From Streptomyces antimycoticus (lineage in GTDB: Bacteria > Actinomycetota > Actinomycetes > Streptomycetales > Streptomycetaceae), in the NCBI RefSeq assembly GCF_005405925.1, contig NZ_BJHV01000001.1:9734001-9798000 (forward strand): a DNA stretch of 64,000 nucleotides, in the 5' to 3' direction. Position numbers and translations under genes: made by a program. The first letter of the stretch is position 1. Each line of letters opens with the position of its first letter. This document shows positions 1 through 8,677 of this stretch, one piece after another. Under the pieces are notes generated by a model. The model did no database searches and was not told the origin of the DNA. It saw only the letters and a program-made list of their open reading frames with translations.

Positions 1-647
1 AGGACCACCCCCTGGTCGGGCTGGTCCACGAGGCGGGCACCCCGCTGCCGCCGCCCCCCTTGACCACCGCCGAGGCGGCCCTGTTCGCCCGGACCGACCC
101 CGGGCTGCCCCGCCCCGACCTCGAGGTGTTCCTCTTTCACATTCCCTTCCACCCGAGGCTGCTGCCGTTCCCGCGGAACTCCTTCACCCTGACGGCCGCC
201 GCGATGCAGCCTCACAGCCGGGGCACGGTCCGGCTCTCCGGCGCGGACCCCGAGGACCGGCCGCTGATCGACCCCGGCTATCTCAGCGACGCAAGGGACC
301 TCGCCACCCTGGTCCAGGGAGTCGAGCTGGCCCGGGCGTTGGCCGCCACCGACGCGTTCGGGGCGTGGCAGCCGCGTGAACTGCTGCCCGGCCCGGGTGT
401 GAGCGACCGGGACGGCCTGGCGGACTTCGTCCGCGAGAACGCCGGCACCTACTTCCACCACGTCGGCACCTGCCGGATGGGTGGGGACGAGGAGTCCGTG
501 GTGGACCCCCGGCTGCGCGTCCGGGGCGTCGAGGGGCTGCGGATCGCCGATGGATCGATCATGCCGTCGATCGTCTCGGCCAACACCAACGCGGCCTGCG
601 TCATGATCGGCGAGATGGCCGCCGAGCTGATCCGCGCCGACGCCTGA
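1..647 (+). CDS. GMC-family FAD-dependent oxidoreductase, C-terminal part (5' end outside window)
   Basis: The reading frame enters from the left edge (first full codon at base 3) and stops with TGA at 645-647, so only about the last 214 residues are visible. The C-terminal GMC domain is recognisable: MQPHSRGTVRL, the catalytic His region FHHVGTCRMG, and the FAD-proximal GLRIADGSIMPSIVSANTNA. Members are choline/glucose/alcohol oxidases or dehydrogenases using FAD; the substrate cannot be read from this part. The N-terminal Rossmann motif is off-window. Family confidence is high, specific function unknown. Confidence 0.93.
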   Translation, partial: DHPLVGLVHEAGTPLPPPPLTTAEAALFARTDPGLPRPDLEVFLFHIPFHPRLLPFPRNSFTLTAAAMQPHSRGTVRLSGADPEDRPLIDPGYLSDARDLATLVQGVELARALAATDAFGAWQPRELLPGPGVSDRDGLADFVRENAGTYFHHVGTCRMGGDEESVVDPRLRVRGVEGLRIADGSIMPSIVSANTNAACVMIGEMAAELIRADA

Positions 648-808
648 GACGGCTCGCCACGCCCGCTCACCACCGAGGGGCGATCGCCGGGGAGTAACCG
701 CACAGCAGATCGGCACCCGTATGGAGCACCAACCGACGGCGGTGCAGGGGCGATTCTGGGCCACACTGACGGCCGGATTCCGATGCTCCGTGGCCGAGGA
801 GGCTCCCC

Positions 809-1003
809 ATGGCCATTTCCATCTCCGTGGTCCTGCTGCTTCTGATCCTGACGGTGGTCTTCCTCCGCAGCGGCGGATTGCGCATCTCGCATGCGCTGGT
901 CTGTGTGACGCTGGGCTTCTACCTGGCGAGCAGCAGCGTGGCGCCCACCATCTCCGAGGGGCTCGCCGCCACCGCGGACGTGGTCAGCAGCGTCCGTCCC
1001 TGA
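809..1003 (+). CDS. small hydrophobic membrane protein, 64 aa
   Basis: A Shine-Dalgarno GAGGAGG lies at 796-802, seven bases before the ATG. One strong membrane segment spans about residues 3-20 (ISISVVLLLLILTVVFL). A second, weaker hydrophobic stretch around 28-42 contains HALVCVTLGFYLASS, followed by a short polar tail. Small proteins of this shape (an FxRSxGL...HALVC...GFYL pattern) are common in streptomycetes, but I know of no function. It lies tail-to-tail with the encapsulin pair, its stop 37 bases from the end of that minus-strand gene. Confidence 0.75.
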   Translation: MAISISVVLLLLILTVVFLRSGGLRISHALVCVTLGFYLASSSVAPTISEGLAATADVVSSVRP

Positions 1004-1039
1004 CCCACGCCCGCGGCGACCGGCCTCTTCCGGCCGGGC

Positions 1040-2427
1040 TCAGCGGCCGATCTCGACGTCCTCCAGCACACCGACCGCGTCGGGCACCAGAATCGCGGCC
1101 GAGTAGTAGGCGGAGACCAGATAGGACGTCACGGCCTGCTCGCTGATGCCCATGAAGCGGACGTTCAGACTGGGCTCGTACTCGTCCGGGATACCGGTCT
1201 GATGCAGACCGATGACCCCCTGGCTCTCCTCCCCGGTGCGCATCGCCAGGATGGAGCTGGTGCCCGACTCGCTGATCGGGATCTTGTTGCAGGGCAGCAG
1301 CGGAACCCCGCGCCACGCCCGCACCGCGACCCCGGCCACCTCGATGCCCTGCGGATACAGACCACGGTCGCTGCACTCACGCCCGAAGGCGGCGATGGTG
1401 CGCGGATGCGCCAGCAGATACTGGGTCTTGCGGCGCCGTGCCAGCAGCTCGTCGAGGTCGTCGGGGTGGGCGGTCCGCTGCGGGTGTGGATGCGCTGGGA
1501 GAGGTCGGCGTTGTGCAGCAGTCCGAATTCGCGGTTGTTGACGAGCTCGTGTTCCTGGCGTTCGCGCAGGGCCTCGATGGTGAGGCGGAGCTGTTGCTCG
1601 ACCTGGTTCATGGGCTCGTTGTAGAGGTCGGCGACGCGGGTGTGGACGCGCAGCACGGTCTGGGCCACGCTCAGCTCGTACTCGCGCGGTGCCAGTTCGT
1701 AGTCCACGAACGTGCCCGGCAGGACCGGCTCGCCCGCGTGGCCGGACGCGACGGCGATATCGGCCTCACCGCGCCGGTTCTGAGCGGGCGTGGACCGCTC
1801 CGAAAGCCCCTGGAGATGGTCGCGCAGCGCATCGGAGCGGTCGGCCGCCTCCTGGACGACGCGGCGGGGGAGGGTGAGCACCGTGGTCCGGGTGACGGCC
1901 CGGACGGTGAACTCCCAGGTGTGCTCCGGACCGGTCAGCACCGCGTCGCCGAAGTACTCCCCGTCGGCCAGCACCGCCAGCGTGGTGCCCTCGTCATAGG
2001 CGCCGGGGGCGACCTGGCGGACCTTGCCGTGGGCGATCAGGAACACCTGGTCGGCCGGGCGGCCCGCCTCCACCAGCACATCCCCGGGCGCGTACTCGCG
2101 CTGGACGCACCCGTCGGCCAGCGATTCCAGTACGGCGGTGTCCCCGAAGCCGCGCAGCGTCGGCAGCTCGCCCAGCTCCGGCGGGATGACCCGCACCTGC
2201 GATCCGGTGCTGATGAACTCCACCCGACCGTCTCCGACCGTGTACGTCAGTCGGCGGTTCACCCGGTACGTACCGGCCGACACCTGCACCCAGGGGAGGA
2301 CGCGCAGCAGCCACCGGGAGGAGATGGCCTGCATCTGCGGAACGGACTTGGTGGTGGTCGCCAGATTCCGTGCGGCGGCCGTGCCCAGACTCAGCGGCTG
2401 CTCACCGGACTCCACGGAAGTGGTCAT
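1040..2427 (-). pseudogene. family 2B encapsulin shell protein (EshA-like) with cyclic-nucleotide-binding-like domain; one frameshift
   Basis: Starts ATG at 2427 (MTTSVESGEQPLSL) and aligns along its length with the intact neighbour at 2499-3911. The frame breaks after the SGPPTP motif. Here the G/C run at 1463-1466 has four bases where the paralogue has five (2925-2929). Adding one base gives a 462-residue protein ending [28 protein letters not shown], matching the paralogue's end. Layout: N-terminal arm, a CRP/FNR-like domain at about residues 85-195, then the HK97-like shell domain. The conserved far 3' part argues for a sequencing error or very recent loss. It lies 71 bases downstream of the other shell gene, probably in one operon. 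Family 2B shells assemble into protein nanocompartments. Confidence 0.9.
1467..1736. repeat. direct repeat, copy 1 (shared encapsulin segment)
   Basis: This 270-base stretch aligns without gaps to 2930-3199 at an offset of 1463 bases. I count 11 mismatches (about 96% identity), while flanking parts of the two genes are clearly more diverged. It encodes the conserved start of the shell domain, including [20 protein letters not shown]. The pattern suggests recent gene conversion between the tandem paralogues, or very strong local constraint. Confidence 0.85.
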
Positions 2428-2498
2428 AAGTGCTCATCACCCATTTCGGTAGATCTTCGGGAAGGTATGCGAAGGCCACGGGCCCGGTCGGGCGGGCG

Positions 2499-3911
2499 TC
2501 AGAGCCCGATTTCCACGTTCTCCAGAATTCCGAGCGCGTCGGGGACGAGCACGGCCGCGGAATAGTAGGCGCTGACGAGATACGAGATGATGGCCTGCTC
2601 GCTGATTCCCATGAACCGCACCGAGAGGCTCGGCTGGTATTCGTCGGGAATTCCGGTGCGGTGCAGTCCGATGACCCCTTGGTTCTCCTCCCCGGTGCGC
2701 AGGACGAGAATCGAGGTCACCCCGCTCCGGGACACCGGAATCTTGTTGCACGGGAAGATGGGCACGCCCCGCCAGGCCGGCATCGCATGGCCGTTGACCT
2801 CCGTGGGCTGCGGGGAGATGCCACGCGCGTTGAACTCCCGGCCGATCGCCGCGATGGCGCGCGGATGCGCCAGGATCAGCCCTGGGTCCTTCCAGACGGT
2901 GGCCAGCAGCGCGTCGAGGTCGTCGGGGGTGGGCGGTCCGCTGCGGGTGTGGATGCGCTGGGAGAGGTCGGCGTTGTGCAGCAGGCCGATCTCGGGGTTG
3001 TTGACGAGCTCGTGTTCCTGGCGTTCGCGCAGGGCCTCGATGGTGAGGCGGAGCTGCTGCTCGACCTGGTTCATGGGTTCGTTGTAGAGGTCGGCGACGC
3101 GGGTGTGGACGCGCAGCACGGTCTGGGCCACGCTCAGCTCGTACTCGCGCGGCGTCAGTTCGTACTCCGCGAAGGTGCCCGGCAGGACCGGCTCGCCCGA
3201 ATGTCCCGAGGCCAGCGCGATGGCCGCCTCCCCGTGCTCGTTCTGCTCGGCCTCCGGCGCCGAGCGCACCCCGTCCACATGCGCCCGCAGCTGGGGTGAG
3301 CGGTCCAGCTGCTCCTCGAACTCCTGCCGGGGCAGGGCCAGCACCGTGCAGGAGGTCACGGCCTTCACGGTGATGCCCCAGGTGCCCGCCTCGGCGGCGG
3401 TCAGCTCCGGCTCCCCGATGTGGTCGCCGCCGGCGGCCGAGCCGACCACCGCGGGTTCGTCGAACGCGCCCTCGGTCAATTTGTCGACCTTGCCATGGGC
3501 GATGAGGAGAAGCTCATCGGCCGGGCGCCCGGCCTCGACCAGTACATCGCCCGGCGCGAATTCCCGCTGGGTGAAGCGGTCCGCCAGGGCCCCGAGCACC
3601 GAGGCGTCCTCGAAACCGCGCAGCAGCGGCAGCTCGCGCAGCTCGGCCGGGATGACCCGCACCTCGGACCCGGTGGTGGTGAACTCCACCCGGCCGTCGC
3701 CGAGCGTATGGGACGCCCGGCGGTTCACACGATAGGAACCGCCCGGAACCTGCACCCACGGCAGCATGCGCAGCAGCCACCGGGAGCTGAGGCCCTGCAT
3801 TTGCGGAACGGATTTGGTCGTCGTCGCCAGATTCCGCGCGGCCGCCGTGCCGAGACTCAACTGCGGCTGCGAATTTTCGGTACCGGAACCCGGTTCAACG
3901 GACGTCGTCAT
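2499..3911 (-). CDS. family 2B encapsulin shell protein (EshA-like) with cyclic-nucleotide-binding-like domain
   Basis: A 470-residue protein, matching the size of EshA-type proteins of Streptomyces. Residues 1-90 form the N-terminal arm and loop ([20 protein letters not shown]). Residues about 95-205 are a CRP/FNR-like nucleotide-binding fold ([20 protein letters not shown], then [10 protein letters not shown]). Residues about 235-470 are the HK97-type shell domain, ending [22 protein letters not shown]. The canonical phosphate-cassette Arg is not visible: the cassette reads [10 protein letters not shown], so cAMP binding is doubtful. Known family 2B shells enclose terpene cyclases or polyprenyl transferases, but no such cargo gene is within reach here. 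Shell identity is confident; cargo and ligand are unknown. Confidence 0.9.
   Translation of the reverse strand: MTTSVEPGSGTENSQPQLSLGTAAARNLATTTKSVPQMQGLSSRWLLRMLPWVQVPGGSYRVNRRASHTLGDGRVEFTTTGSEVRVIPAELRELPLLRGFEDASVLGALADRFTQREFAPGDVLVEAGRPADELLLIAHGKVDKLTEGAFDEPAVVGSAAGGDHIGEPELTAAEAGTWGITVKAVTSCTVLALPRQEFEEQLDRSPQLRAHVDGVRSAPEAEQNEHGEAAIALASGHSGEPVLPGTFAEYELTPREYELSVAQTVLRVHTRVADLYNEPMNQVEQQLRLTIEALRERQEHELVNNPEIGLLHNADLSQRIHTRSGPPTPDDLDALLATVWKDPGLILAHPRAIAAIGREFNARGISPQPTEVNGHAMPAWRGVPIFPCNKIPVSRSGVTSILVLRTGEENQGVIGLHRTGIPDEYQPSLSVRFMGISEQAIISYLVSAYYSAAVLVPDALGILENVEIGL
2930..3199. repeat. direct repeat, copy 2 (shared encapsulin segment)
   Basis: Partner of the copy at 1467-1736, about 96% identical over 270 bases and ending where both genes read CCGGCTCGCCCG on the plus strand. 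The first base after the G run that differs in length between the genes is the start of the repeat, so the frameshift sits at its border. Confidence 0.85.
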
Positions 3912-4312
3912 CGTGAATGCTCACCCATCCCTGTACGGACCTTGAGGACAAATTCCGCTCGAGCAACTGCCAAGCTATCAGCGGACTTTGGGTGGTGCAT
4001 TCACTCAAAAGAGTGCCTGGGTGATGGTTATGTCGGCGGCCGCGGACGGGTAAACACTTCGAATGCGCGCCGCAGGCCGACGGCTGCCGCGACCCCGCCC
4101 GTTCACCCGGCCCTCGCTCACCTGTCGCGCGCCCGCCGCGGGCGGGCGCCGCGGCCATCGCCTCGGCGCCCCGGGAACGGTGAGGAAATGGTCGGGGACC
4201 ACCCGTGGAACTCTTCGCACAACACTGCCCTTTGGGCGCACGGCCGCCCGATACTCACTGGCGTCCATCCTGCGTATCCGGCACCACGCCGGGACGAGAG
4301 CCGGGAGGCCCC
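3912..4312. other. intergenic region between divergent encapsulin operon and secreted phosphodiesterase-like gene
   Basis: About 400 bases with no credible gene. It must hold the promoter(s) for the minus-strand encapsulin genes and the plus-strand gene at 4313. Visible structure: a short dyad CACTC-AAAA-GAGTG at 4002-4015, and a GC-rich hairpin with 9-base arms GCGCCCGCC/GGCGGGCGC at 4129-4137 and 4141-4149. I could not pick a convincing -35/-10 pair in either direction. The dyad is a candidate operator only. Confidence 0.4.
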
Positions 4313-5218
4313 ATGGTCCGCCGTACACGCCGTGCCTTTGTCGTCACCCTCGGAGCCGCTCTGGCGGGCGGCGCGGGCGCGCCCGCGTTCGCCGGCACGG
4401 CCAGCTCGTTGGGCACCACATCCGTCTCGAAGGACGGCTCGAAGGATCTCTCGAAGGGCAAGCGGCCGCTGGCCAGAGCCCACGCCCACAACGACTACGA
4501 GCACCCCCGTCCGCTCCTCGACGCGCTCTCCCACGGCTTCGGCAGCGTCGAGGCCGACATCTGGCTGGTCGAGGGCGAGTTGCTGGTCGCACACGACGCC
4601 ACCGACCTCGACCCCACCCGCACCCTGGAGTCGCTCTACCTCGACCCGCTGGCCCGGCGGGTGAAGGCCAACGGCGGCCGGGTCTACCGCGGCCACGACC
4701 TGTCGCTGCAGCTGCTGATCGATCTCAAGACCGCCGGGGAGGCCACCTACCTGGAGCTGGCCAAGCGGCTGCGCCACTACGGCCCTCTGTTCAGCGCCGC
4801 CTACGCCGGGGTGGACGGCCGGGTGCGCCGCGGCGCGGTGACGGCCGTCATCTCCGGCGACCGCGGCGCACGGGCCCCCATGGAGGCCGAGAAAGTGCGG
4901 CACGCCTTCTACGACGGACGTCTGGAGGATCTCGGCTCGGGCGTGCCCGCCTCCTTCATCCCGCTCATCAGCGCCGACTGGACCAAGACCTTCACCTGGA
5001 CGGGGACCGGTCCGATGCCGCGGGCGGAGCGCGAGACGCTGCACCGCCTCGTCGCCTCCGCACACGCCGCCCGGCAGACCGTGCGCTTCTGGGCCACCCC
5101 GGACGTGGCCGGACCGGAGCGCGACGCCCTGTGGCGTGAGCTCCTGGCCGCCGATGTGGACTACCTCAACACCGACGACCTGGCGGGGCTGGAGGTGTTC
5201 CTGCGCGCGGCCCGCTGA
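4313..5218 (+). CDS. Tat-exported glycerophosphodiester phosphodiesterase / PI-PLC-like protein (AIM6-like)
   Basis: Start chosen at the ATG at 4313, which follows GGGAGG at 4302-4307. The N-terminus carries a twin-arginine signal (TRRAFVVTLG) with cleavage after APAFA. The mature domain begins RAHAHNDYEHPRPLLDAL, the His/Asp-rich signature of the GDPD/PI-PLC-like TIM barrel. Further conserved pieces follow: SVEADIWLVEGELLVAHD, LLIDLKTAGE and VRFWATPD. These suggest a metal-dependent secreted phosphodiesterase acting on glycerophosphodiesters or phosphoinositide-like substrates. 301 residues. It diverges from the encapsulin operon and is followed by a GC-rich hairpin. Substrate unknown. Confidence 0.8.
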   Translation: MVRRTRRAFVVTLGAALAGGAGAPAFAGTASSLGTTSVSKDGSKDLSKGKRPLARAHAHNDYEHPRPLLDALSHGFGSVEADIWLVEGELLVAHDATDLDPTRTLESLYLDPLARRVKANGGRVYRGHDLSLQLLIDLKTAGEATYLELAKRLRHYGPLFSAAYAGVDGRVRRGAVTAVISGDRGARAPMEAEKVRHAFYDGRLEDLGSGVPASFIPLISADWTKTFTWTGTGPMPRAERETLHRLVASAHAARQTVRFWATPDVAGPERDALWRELLAADVDYLNTDDLAGLEVFLRAAR

Positions 5219-5226
5219 CGCCTCGC

Positions 5227-5263
5227 GGGCGGCGGCGGGAAAATCCCTCGCGCGCCGTCGCCC
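5227..5263. terminator. GC-rich hairpin after the phosphodiesterase-like gene
   Basis: Arms 5227-5237 (GGGCGGCGGCG) and 5253-5263 (CGCCGTCGCCC) pair over 11 positions with one G-T wobble, starting nine bases after the stop at 5218. No U-tract follows, as is usual in Streptomyces. It lies immediately upstream of the next plus-strand gene. Confidence 0.5.
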
Positions 5264-5283
5264 GCACCGCCATGCTGGTGCGC

Positions 5284-5772
5284 ATGCCGATCAGGACCGC
5301 CACCGCCGAGGACTGGCCTGCCATCTGGGCTTTCCTGCGCCGCATCGTCGCCGCGGGTGAGACCTACACCTACCCTCGCGACCTGGACGAGGACCGGGCC
5401 CGCGACATCTGGATGCCGAGCCCCCCGAGCCGTACCGTCGTCGCCACCGATCCCGACGGCACGGTCCTGGGCTCGGCCAAGATGAACCCCAACCACATGG
5501 GACCCGGCGCGCATATCGCGGGGGCCAGTTTCATGGTGGCGCCCGAGCACGGCGGGCGCGGTGTGGGCCGGGCCCTGGGGGAGCATGTCCTGGAGTGGGC
5601 GCGCGCCGAAGGCTACAAGGCGATGCAGTTCAACGCCGTGGTGGAGAGCAACACCCAGGCGGTGGCGCTGTGGCGCTCACTGGGCTTCGAGGTCATCGGC
5701 ACCGTCCCCAAGGCGTTCGACCACCCCACGAAGGGCTATGTGGGGCTGCACATCATGCATCGCTTCCTCTGA
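5284..5772 (+). CDS. GNAT-family N-acetyltransferase
   Basis: A 162-residue protein beginning MPIRTATAEDWPAIWAFL, the usual N-terminus of this family. An in-frame ATG at 5272 adds four residues; neither has a good ribosome site. The acetyl-CoA loop is VAPEHGGRGVGRALGEHVL at about residues 87-105, followed by FNAVVESNTQAVALWRSLGF, the classic GNAT C-terminal motif. It transfers an acetyl group to an unidentified amine. The 3' end overlaps the convergent ROK gene by 20 bases. Confidence 0.88.
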   Translation: MPIRTATAEDWPAIWAFLRRIVAAGETYTYPRDLDEDRARDIWMPSPPSRTVVATDPDGTVLGSAKMNPNHMGPGAHIAGASFMVAPEHGGRGVGRALGEHVLEWARAEGYKAMQFNAVVESNTQAVALWRSLGFEVIGTVPKAFDHPTKGYVGLHIMHRFL

Positions 5773-7051
5773 TCCCGGCAGGCTCACCGGCTCCGGCCGG
5801 GTCCCTGAACCCCGCCGGATCGTCGAGGACCGCCTGCACCACCGAGTTGGCCGCGCCCAGCAGGGGACCGTCCGGGCCGAGCCGGGAGACGGTCACCGCC
5901 CCGCTGCCCGGACGGGCCGGGTCGGTGAGCCGGCGTCCCAACTCCCGCTCCAGGGCGGGCAGCAGCCAGGGCGCCAGCGGCGTCAGCGCACCGCCGAGCA
6001 CCACCTTCTCCGGGTCGAGGAGGTTCACCGCGCCCGCGAGGGCGATCCCGAGCGCCGAGCCCGCGCCGCGCAGCGCCCGCCGCACCCGCTGGTCGCCGCT
6101 CGCCGCCCTTACGGCCAGCACGGTGATACGGCCGCCGGGGCCCGGGTGCTGGGCCGCGGCCTCCTCGGGGGACAGGCCGCTCGCCCGCAGCACCGCCTCC
6201 TCGCCCGCGTACTGCTCCAGACAGCCGCGGCCGCCGCAGGCACACTCGGGCCCCTCGGGACGCACCGGGACATGGCCCAGCTCGCCCGCGAAACCGTGGG
6301 TACCGCGCAGCAGTTGTCCCTCCAGCACGACCGCGGCACCGATGCCGATCTCGGCCGAGACATGGACGAAATCCCGGGGCGCCGGGTCGTGGCCGCCCCG
6401 CCACAGCTCGGCGAGCGCGCTCAGATTCGCCTCGTTGTCGACGGTGACCGGCAGACCGGGCAGCGCCGTGCGCAGCTCGGGGCCGATGTCCACCCCCTCC
6501 CAGCCCAGGTTGGGGGCGCGGACGACCAGCGAGGAGTCCCGCGCCACCAGACCGGGCACCGCCACCGAGAGTCCCACCGGCCGCAGCCCGGCCAGCTCCG
6601 CCTCCGCCGCGACCTGCCGGACCAGGGAGGAGAGCTGGGTGAGCACCGGGGCCGGTGAACGGTCGCGGTTCGCCGAGGCTATCTCGGTGCGGGCCCGCAC
6701 CCGCCCGGCGAGGTCCACCGCGCACACCGCGAGATGGTCCACTCCGATCTCCGCGCCGAGTCCGGCCGGACCGCGCTCATTGAGCTGCAGGGCGCTGCCG
6801 GGGCGGCCGACCGTACCGGGCCGGGAGGGGCCCAGCTCGACCAGCAGCCCGTCCCGGATCAGCTCGTCGACGAGCGTGGAGACGGCGGCCCGGGTGAGCC
6901 CCACACGGGCCGCCACCGACGCACGGGACAGCGGGCCGTGGGCGGCCACGGCGTGCAGCACGAGGGAGAGATTGCGCCGGCGCATCGCCTGCTGGGTGTT
7001 GGGCAGTGGCGCTGCCACGTGTATCTGTCTCCTCTCGCCCGATCCGCTCAT
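5753..7051 (-). CDS. ROK-family transcriptional regulator (XylR-like)
   Basis: Start ATG at 7051 gives 432 residues: MSGSGERRQ..., then a winged helix-turn-helix at about 20-80 (RASVAARVGLTRAAVSTLVD). The rest is a ROK sugar-kinase-like domain with the zinc signature CACGGRGCLEQYAG and GTHGFAGELGHVPV. It lacks export signals and should act as a sugar-responsive repressor in the cytoplasm. It sits 50 bases downstream of xylulokinase on the same strand, so control of the xylose genes is the natural inference. The inducer would be xylose or a derivative by analogy with XylR proteins; this is not shown by the sequence. Confidence 0.9.
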   Translation of the reverse strand: MSGSGERRQIHVAAPLPNTQQAMRRRNLSLVLHAVAAHGPLSRASVAARVGLTRAAVSTLVDELIRDGLLVELGPSRPGTVGRPGSALQLNERGPAGLGAEIGVDHLAVCAVDLAGRVRARTEIASANRDRSPAPVLTQLSSLVRQVAAEAELAGLRPVGLSVAVPGLVARDSSLVVRAPNLGWEGVDIGPELRTALPGLPVTVDNEANLSALAELWRGGHDPAPRDFVHVSAEIGIGAAVVLEGQLLRGTHGFAGELGHVPVRPEGPECACGGRGCLEQYAGEEAVLRASGLSPEEAAAQHPGPGGRITVLAVRAASGDQRVRRALRGAGSALGIALAGAVNLLDPEKVVLGGALTPLAPWLLPALERELGRRLTDPARPGSGAVTVSRLGPDGPLLGAANSVVQAVLDDPAGFRDPAGAGEPAGIRGSDA

Positions 7052-7101
7052 TGTGCCGGGCCGGTACGACACCGGTCGGTCCGGCCGGGGCCGTACGGCG
7101 C

Positions 7102-8559
7102 TCACGCGTGGCGCAGCAGTCCCTCCGCGTCCGCCAGCACCCGGGAGAGCCGCTCCAGCGCCGCCTCGTCGCGGGGCACCGGACCGTAGGACGGCCCTTC
7201 GGCGGTCGCCCAGCGCCGTGCCACCGCCGCCGGGTCCTCGCCCAGCACCAGCCCCGCGGCCTGCGCGGCGGCCCCGAGGGCGACCAGCTCCTCGGCCCGG
7301 GGCACCTGAACCGGGCGTCCGCTCAGCCGCCGGACCGTCTCCCGCCACGCCGTGCCCTTGGCGCCACCCCCTATGAGCAACAGCGGGGCGTCGGGCGCCG
7401 CGTCCGCGTCCAGCACCTGGTCCAGCGCGGTGAGCAGGGCGAAGACGGCCCCGTCGTAGGCGGCCTGGAGCACCTGCCCCGGTGTGGTGTCGTGGCGCAG
7501 ACCGTGCAGCAGCCCCGAGGCGTGGGGCAGATGAGGGGTGCGCTCGCCGTCGAGGAACGGCAGCAGCACGGCCGAGCCGCCCGCCTCCACCGCCTCCCGG
7601 TCGCGGCCCAGCAGCGCCGCGATCCGGTCCACCGCGAGCGTGCAGTTGAGCGTGCACGCCAGCGGCAGCCAGGCGTCCCGCGTGTCGGCGAATCCCGCGA
7701 CCACCCCGCTGGGGTCGGCGGGCCGGTGGGCCGAGACCGCGTAGACGGTGCCGGAGGTGCCCAGGCTGAGGACCGGCTGCCCCGGGCGCAGGCCGAGCCC
7801 CAGGGCGGCCGCCATGTTGTCGCCCGTGCCGGTGGCCACCAGGGCGCCGGTGGGCAGCGGCAGATCGGGCAGCTCCCGTACGGTCCCGGCGGCCTCGCCG
7901 TGGCGCAGCACGCGCGGCAGCAGCTCGGGGGAGAGCCCGGCCCGGTCCAGGATCTCCTCGTCGTAGGACTCGGTGGCCGAGGACCACCAGCCGGTGCCCG
8001 AGGCGTCGCCCCGGTCGGTGGTCCCATAGCCGGTGAGCCGCTCGGTGAGGTAGTCGTGGGGGAGCCGGACGGCCGCGGTGGCGCGGGCCGCCTCCGGCTC
8101 GTTCTCCATGAGCCAGGCCCATTTGGTGACGGTGAAGGCGGGCGCGGGCACGCTGCCGACCCGCTCCGCCCATGCCTTCGGGCCGCCCAGCTCCTCGATG
8201 AGCCGGTCGCGCTGCGGCGCGGAGCGCACATCGTTCCACAGCAGGGCGGGCCGCACCGAGCGGCCCGAGGCGTCGAGGGTGACCAGGCCGTGCTGCTGGC
8301 CGCCCACGGAGACCGCGGCCGCCTCCCGGGCCGGATTGCCGCATTGCCGCAGCGCCTCGGTCAGTGCCTCCCACCACTGCTCCGGGACGGACTCCTTACC
8401 GGTGCCGTCGCTGCCGCCACCGACGGTGTGCGGGGCCTGTCCCCGGGCGACGACCGCACCGGTCGCGGAGTCGACGACGAGCGCCTTGGTCGATTGCGTG
8501 GAGCTGTCCACGCCGATGACGAGCGGTCCTTGCGGCACGGGCACGGCTGCTGCTGCCAT
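7102..8559 (-). CDS. xylB: xylulokinase
   Basis: 485 residues, FGGY carbohydrate kinase family, phosphorylating D-xylulose to xylulose 5-phosphate with ATP. The N-terminal phosphate-binding motif is GVDSSTQSTKALVVD, the sugar-contact segment VSVGGQQHGLV, the second-domain ATP motif SLGTSGTVYAVS, and LLIGGGAKGTAWRETV lies near the C-terminus. The ATG at 8559 is preceded by AAGGGAG. It is transcribed divergently from xylose isomerase across a 118-base gap and is followed by the ROK regulator. Length and motifs are typical. Confidence 0.95.
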   Translation of the reverse strand: MAAAAVPVPQGPLVIGVDSSTQSTKALVVDSATGAVVARGQAPHTVGGGSDGTGKESVPEQWWEALTEALRQCGNPAREAAAVSVGGQQHGLVTLDASGRSVRPALLWNDVRSAPQRDRLIEELGGPKAWAERVGSVPAPAFTVTKWAWLMENEPEAARATAAVRLPHDYLTERLTGYGTTDRGDASGTGWWSSATESYDEEILDRAGLSPELLPRVLRHGEAAGTVRELPDLPLPTGALVATGTGDNMAAALGLGLRPGQPVLSLGTSGTVYAVSAHRPADPSGVVAGFADTRDAWLPLACTLNCTLAVDRIAALLGRDREAVEAGGSAVLLPFLDGERTPHLPHASGLLHGLRHDTTPGQVLQAAYDGAVFALLTALDQVLDADAAPDAPLLLIGGGAKGTAWRETVRRLSGRPVQVPRAEELVALGAAAQAAGLVLGEDPAAVARRWATAEGPSYGPVPRDEAALERLSRVLADAEGLLRHA

Positions 8560-8677
8560 CTCGCGCTCTCCCTTGCGTCCATGGGTCGTGCGGTGTGCGG
8601 GTGGAATGGGGCTTCCCCGGAATGCTCGCGCATACTAATTTGTAAAGCGCCATGACGAAATAGGCGAGGGAGCCGCG
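8560..8677. promoter_or_regulatory. divergent xylB/xylA promoter region
   Basis: The 118-base gap between the two divergent xylose genes has an AT-rich core ACTAATTTGTAAAG at 8633-8646, unlike the surrounding GC-rich DNA. On the minus strand, TAGTAT (8632-8637) is a plausible -10 for xylB with a weak -35 TTTCGT 17 bases upstream. The xylA ribosome site AGGGAG lies at 8666-8671. ROK operators are typically AT-rich, so the core is a candidate site for the neighbouring ROK protein. That assignment is inference. Confidence 0.45.

Noticed and set aside
1463..1466. Programmed ribosomal frameshift in the encapsulin gene
   Set aside because: No slippery heptamer or stimulating hairpin is obvious, the paralogue encodes the same protein without a shift, and other genes show the same kind of loss.
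4129..4149. GC-rich hairpin in the encapsulin upstream region as a terminator
   Set aside because: It lies between divergent starts, with no transcript expected to end there; it may be regulatory or a chance GC palindrome.
4205..4312. Earlier start for the phosphodiesterase-like gene
   Set aside because: The extra 36 residues have no ribosome site and would bury the twin-arginine signal that starts at 4313.
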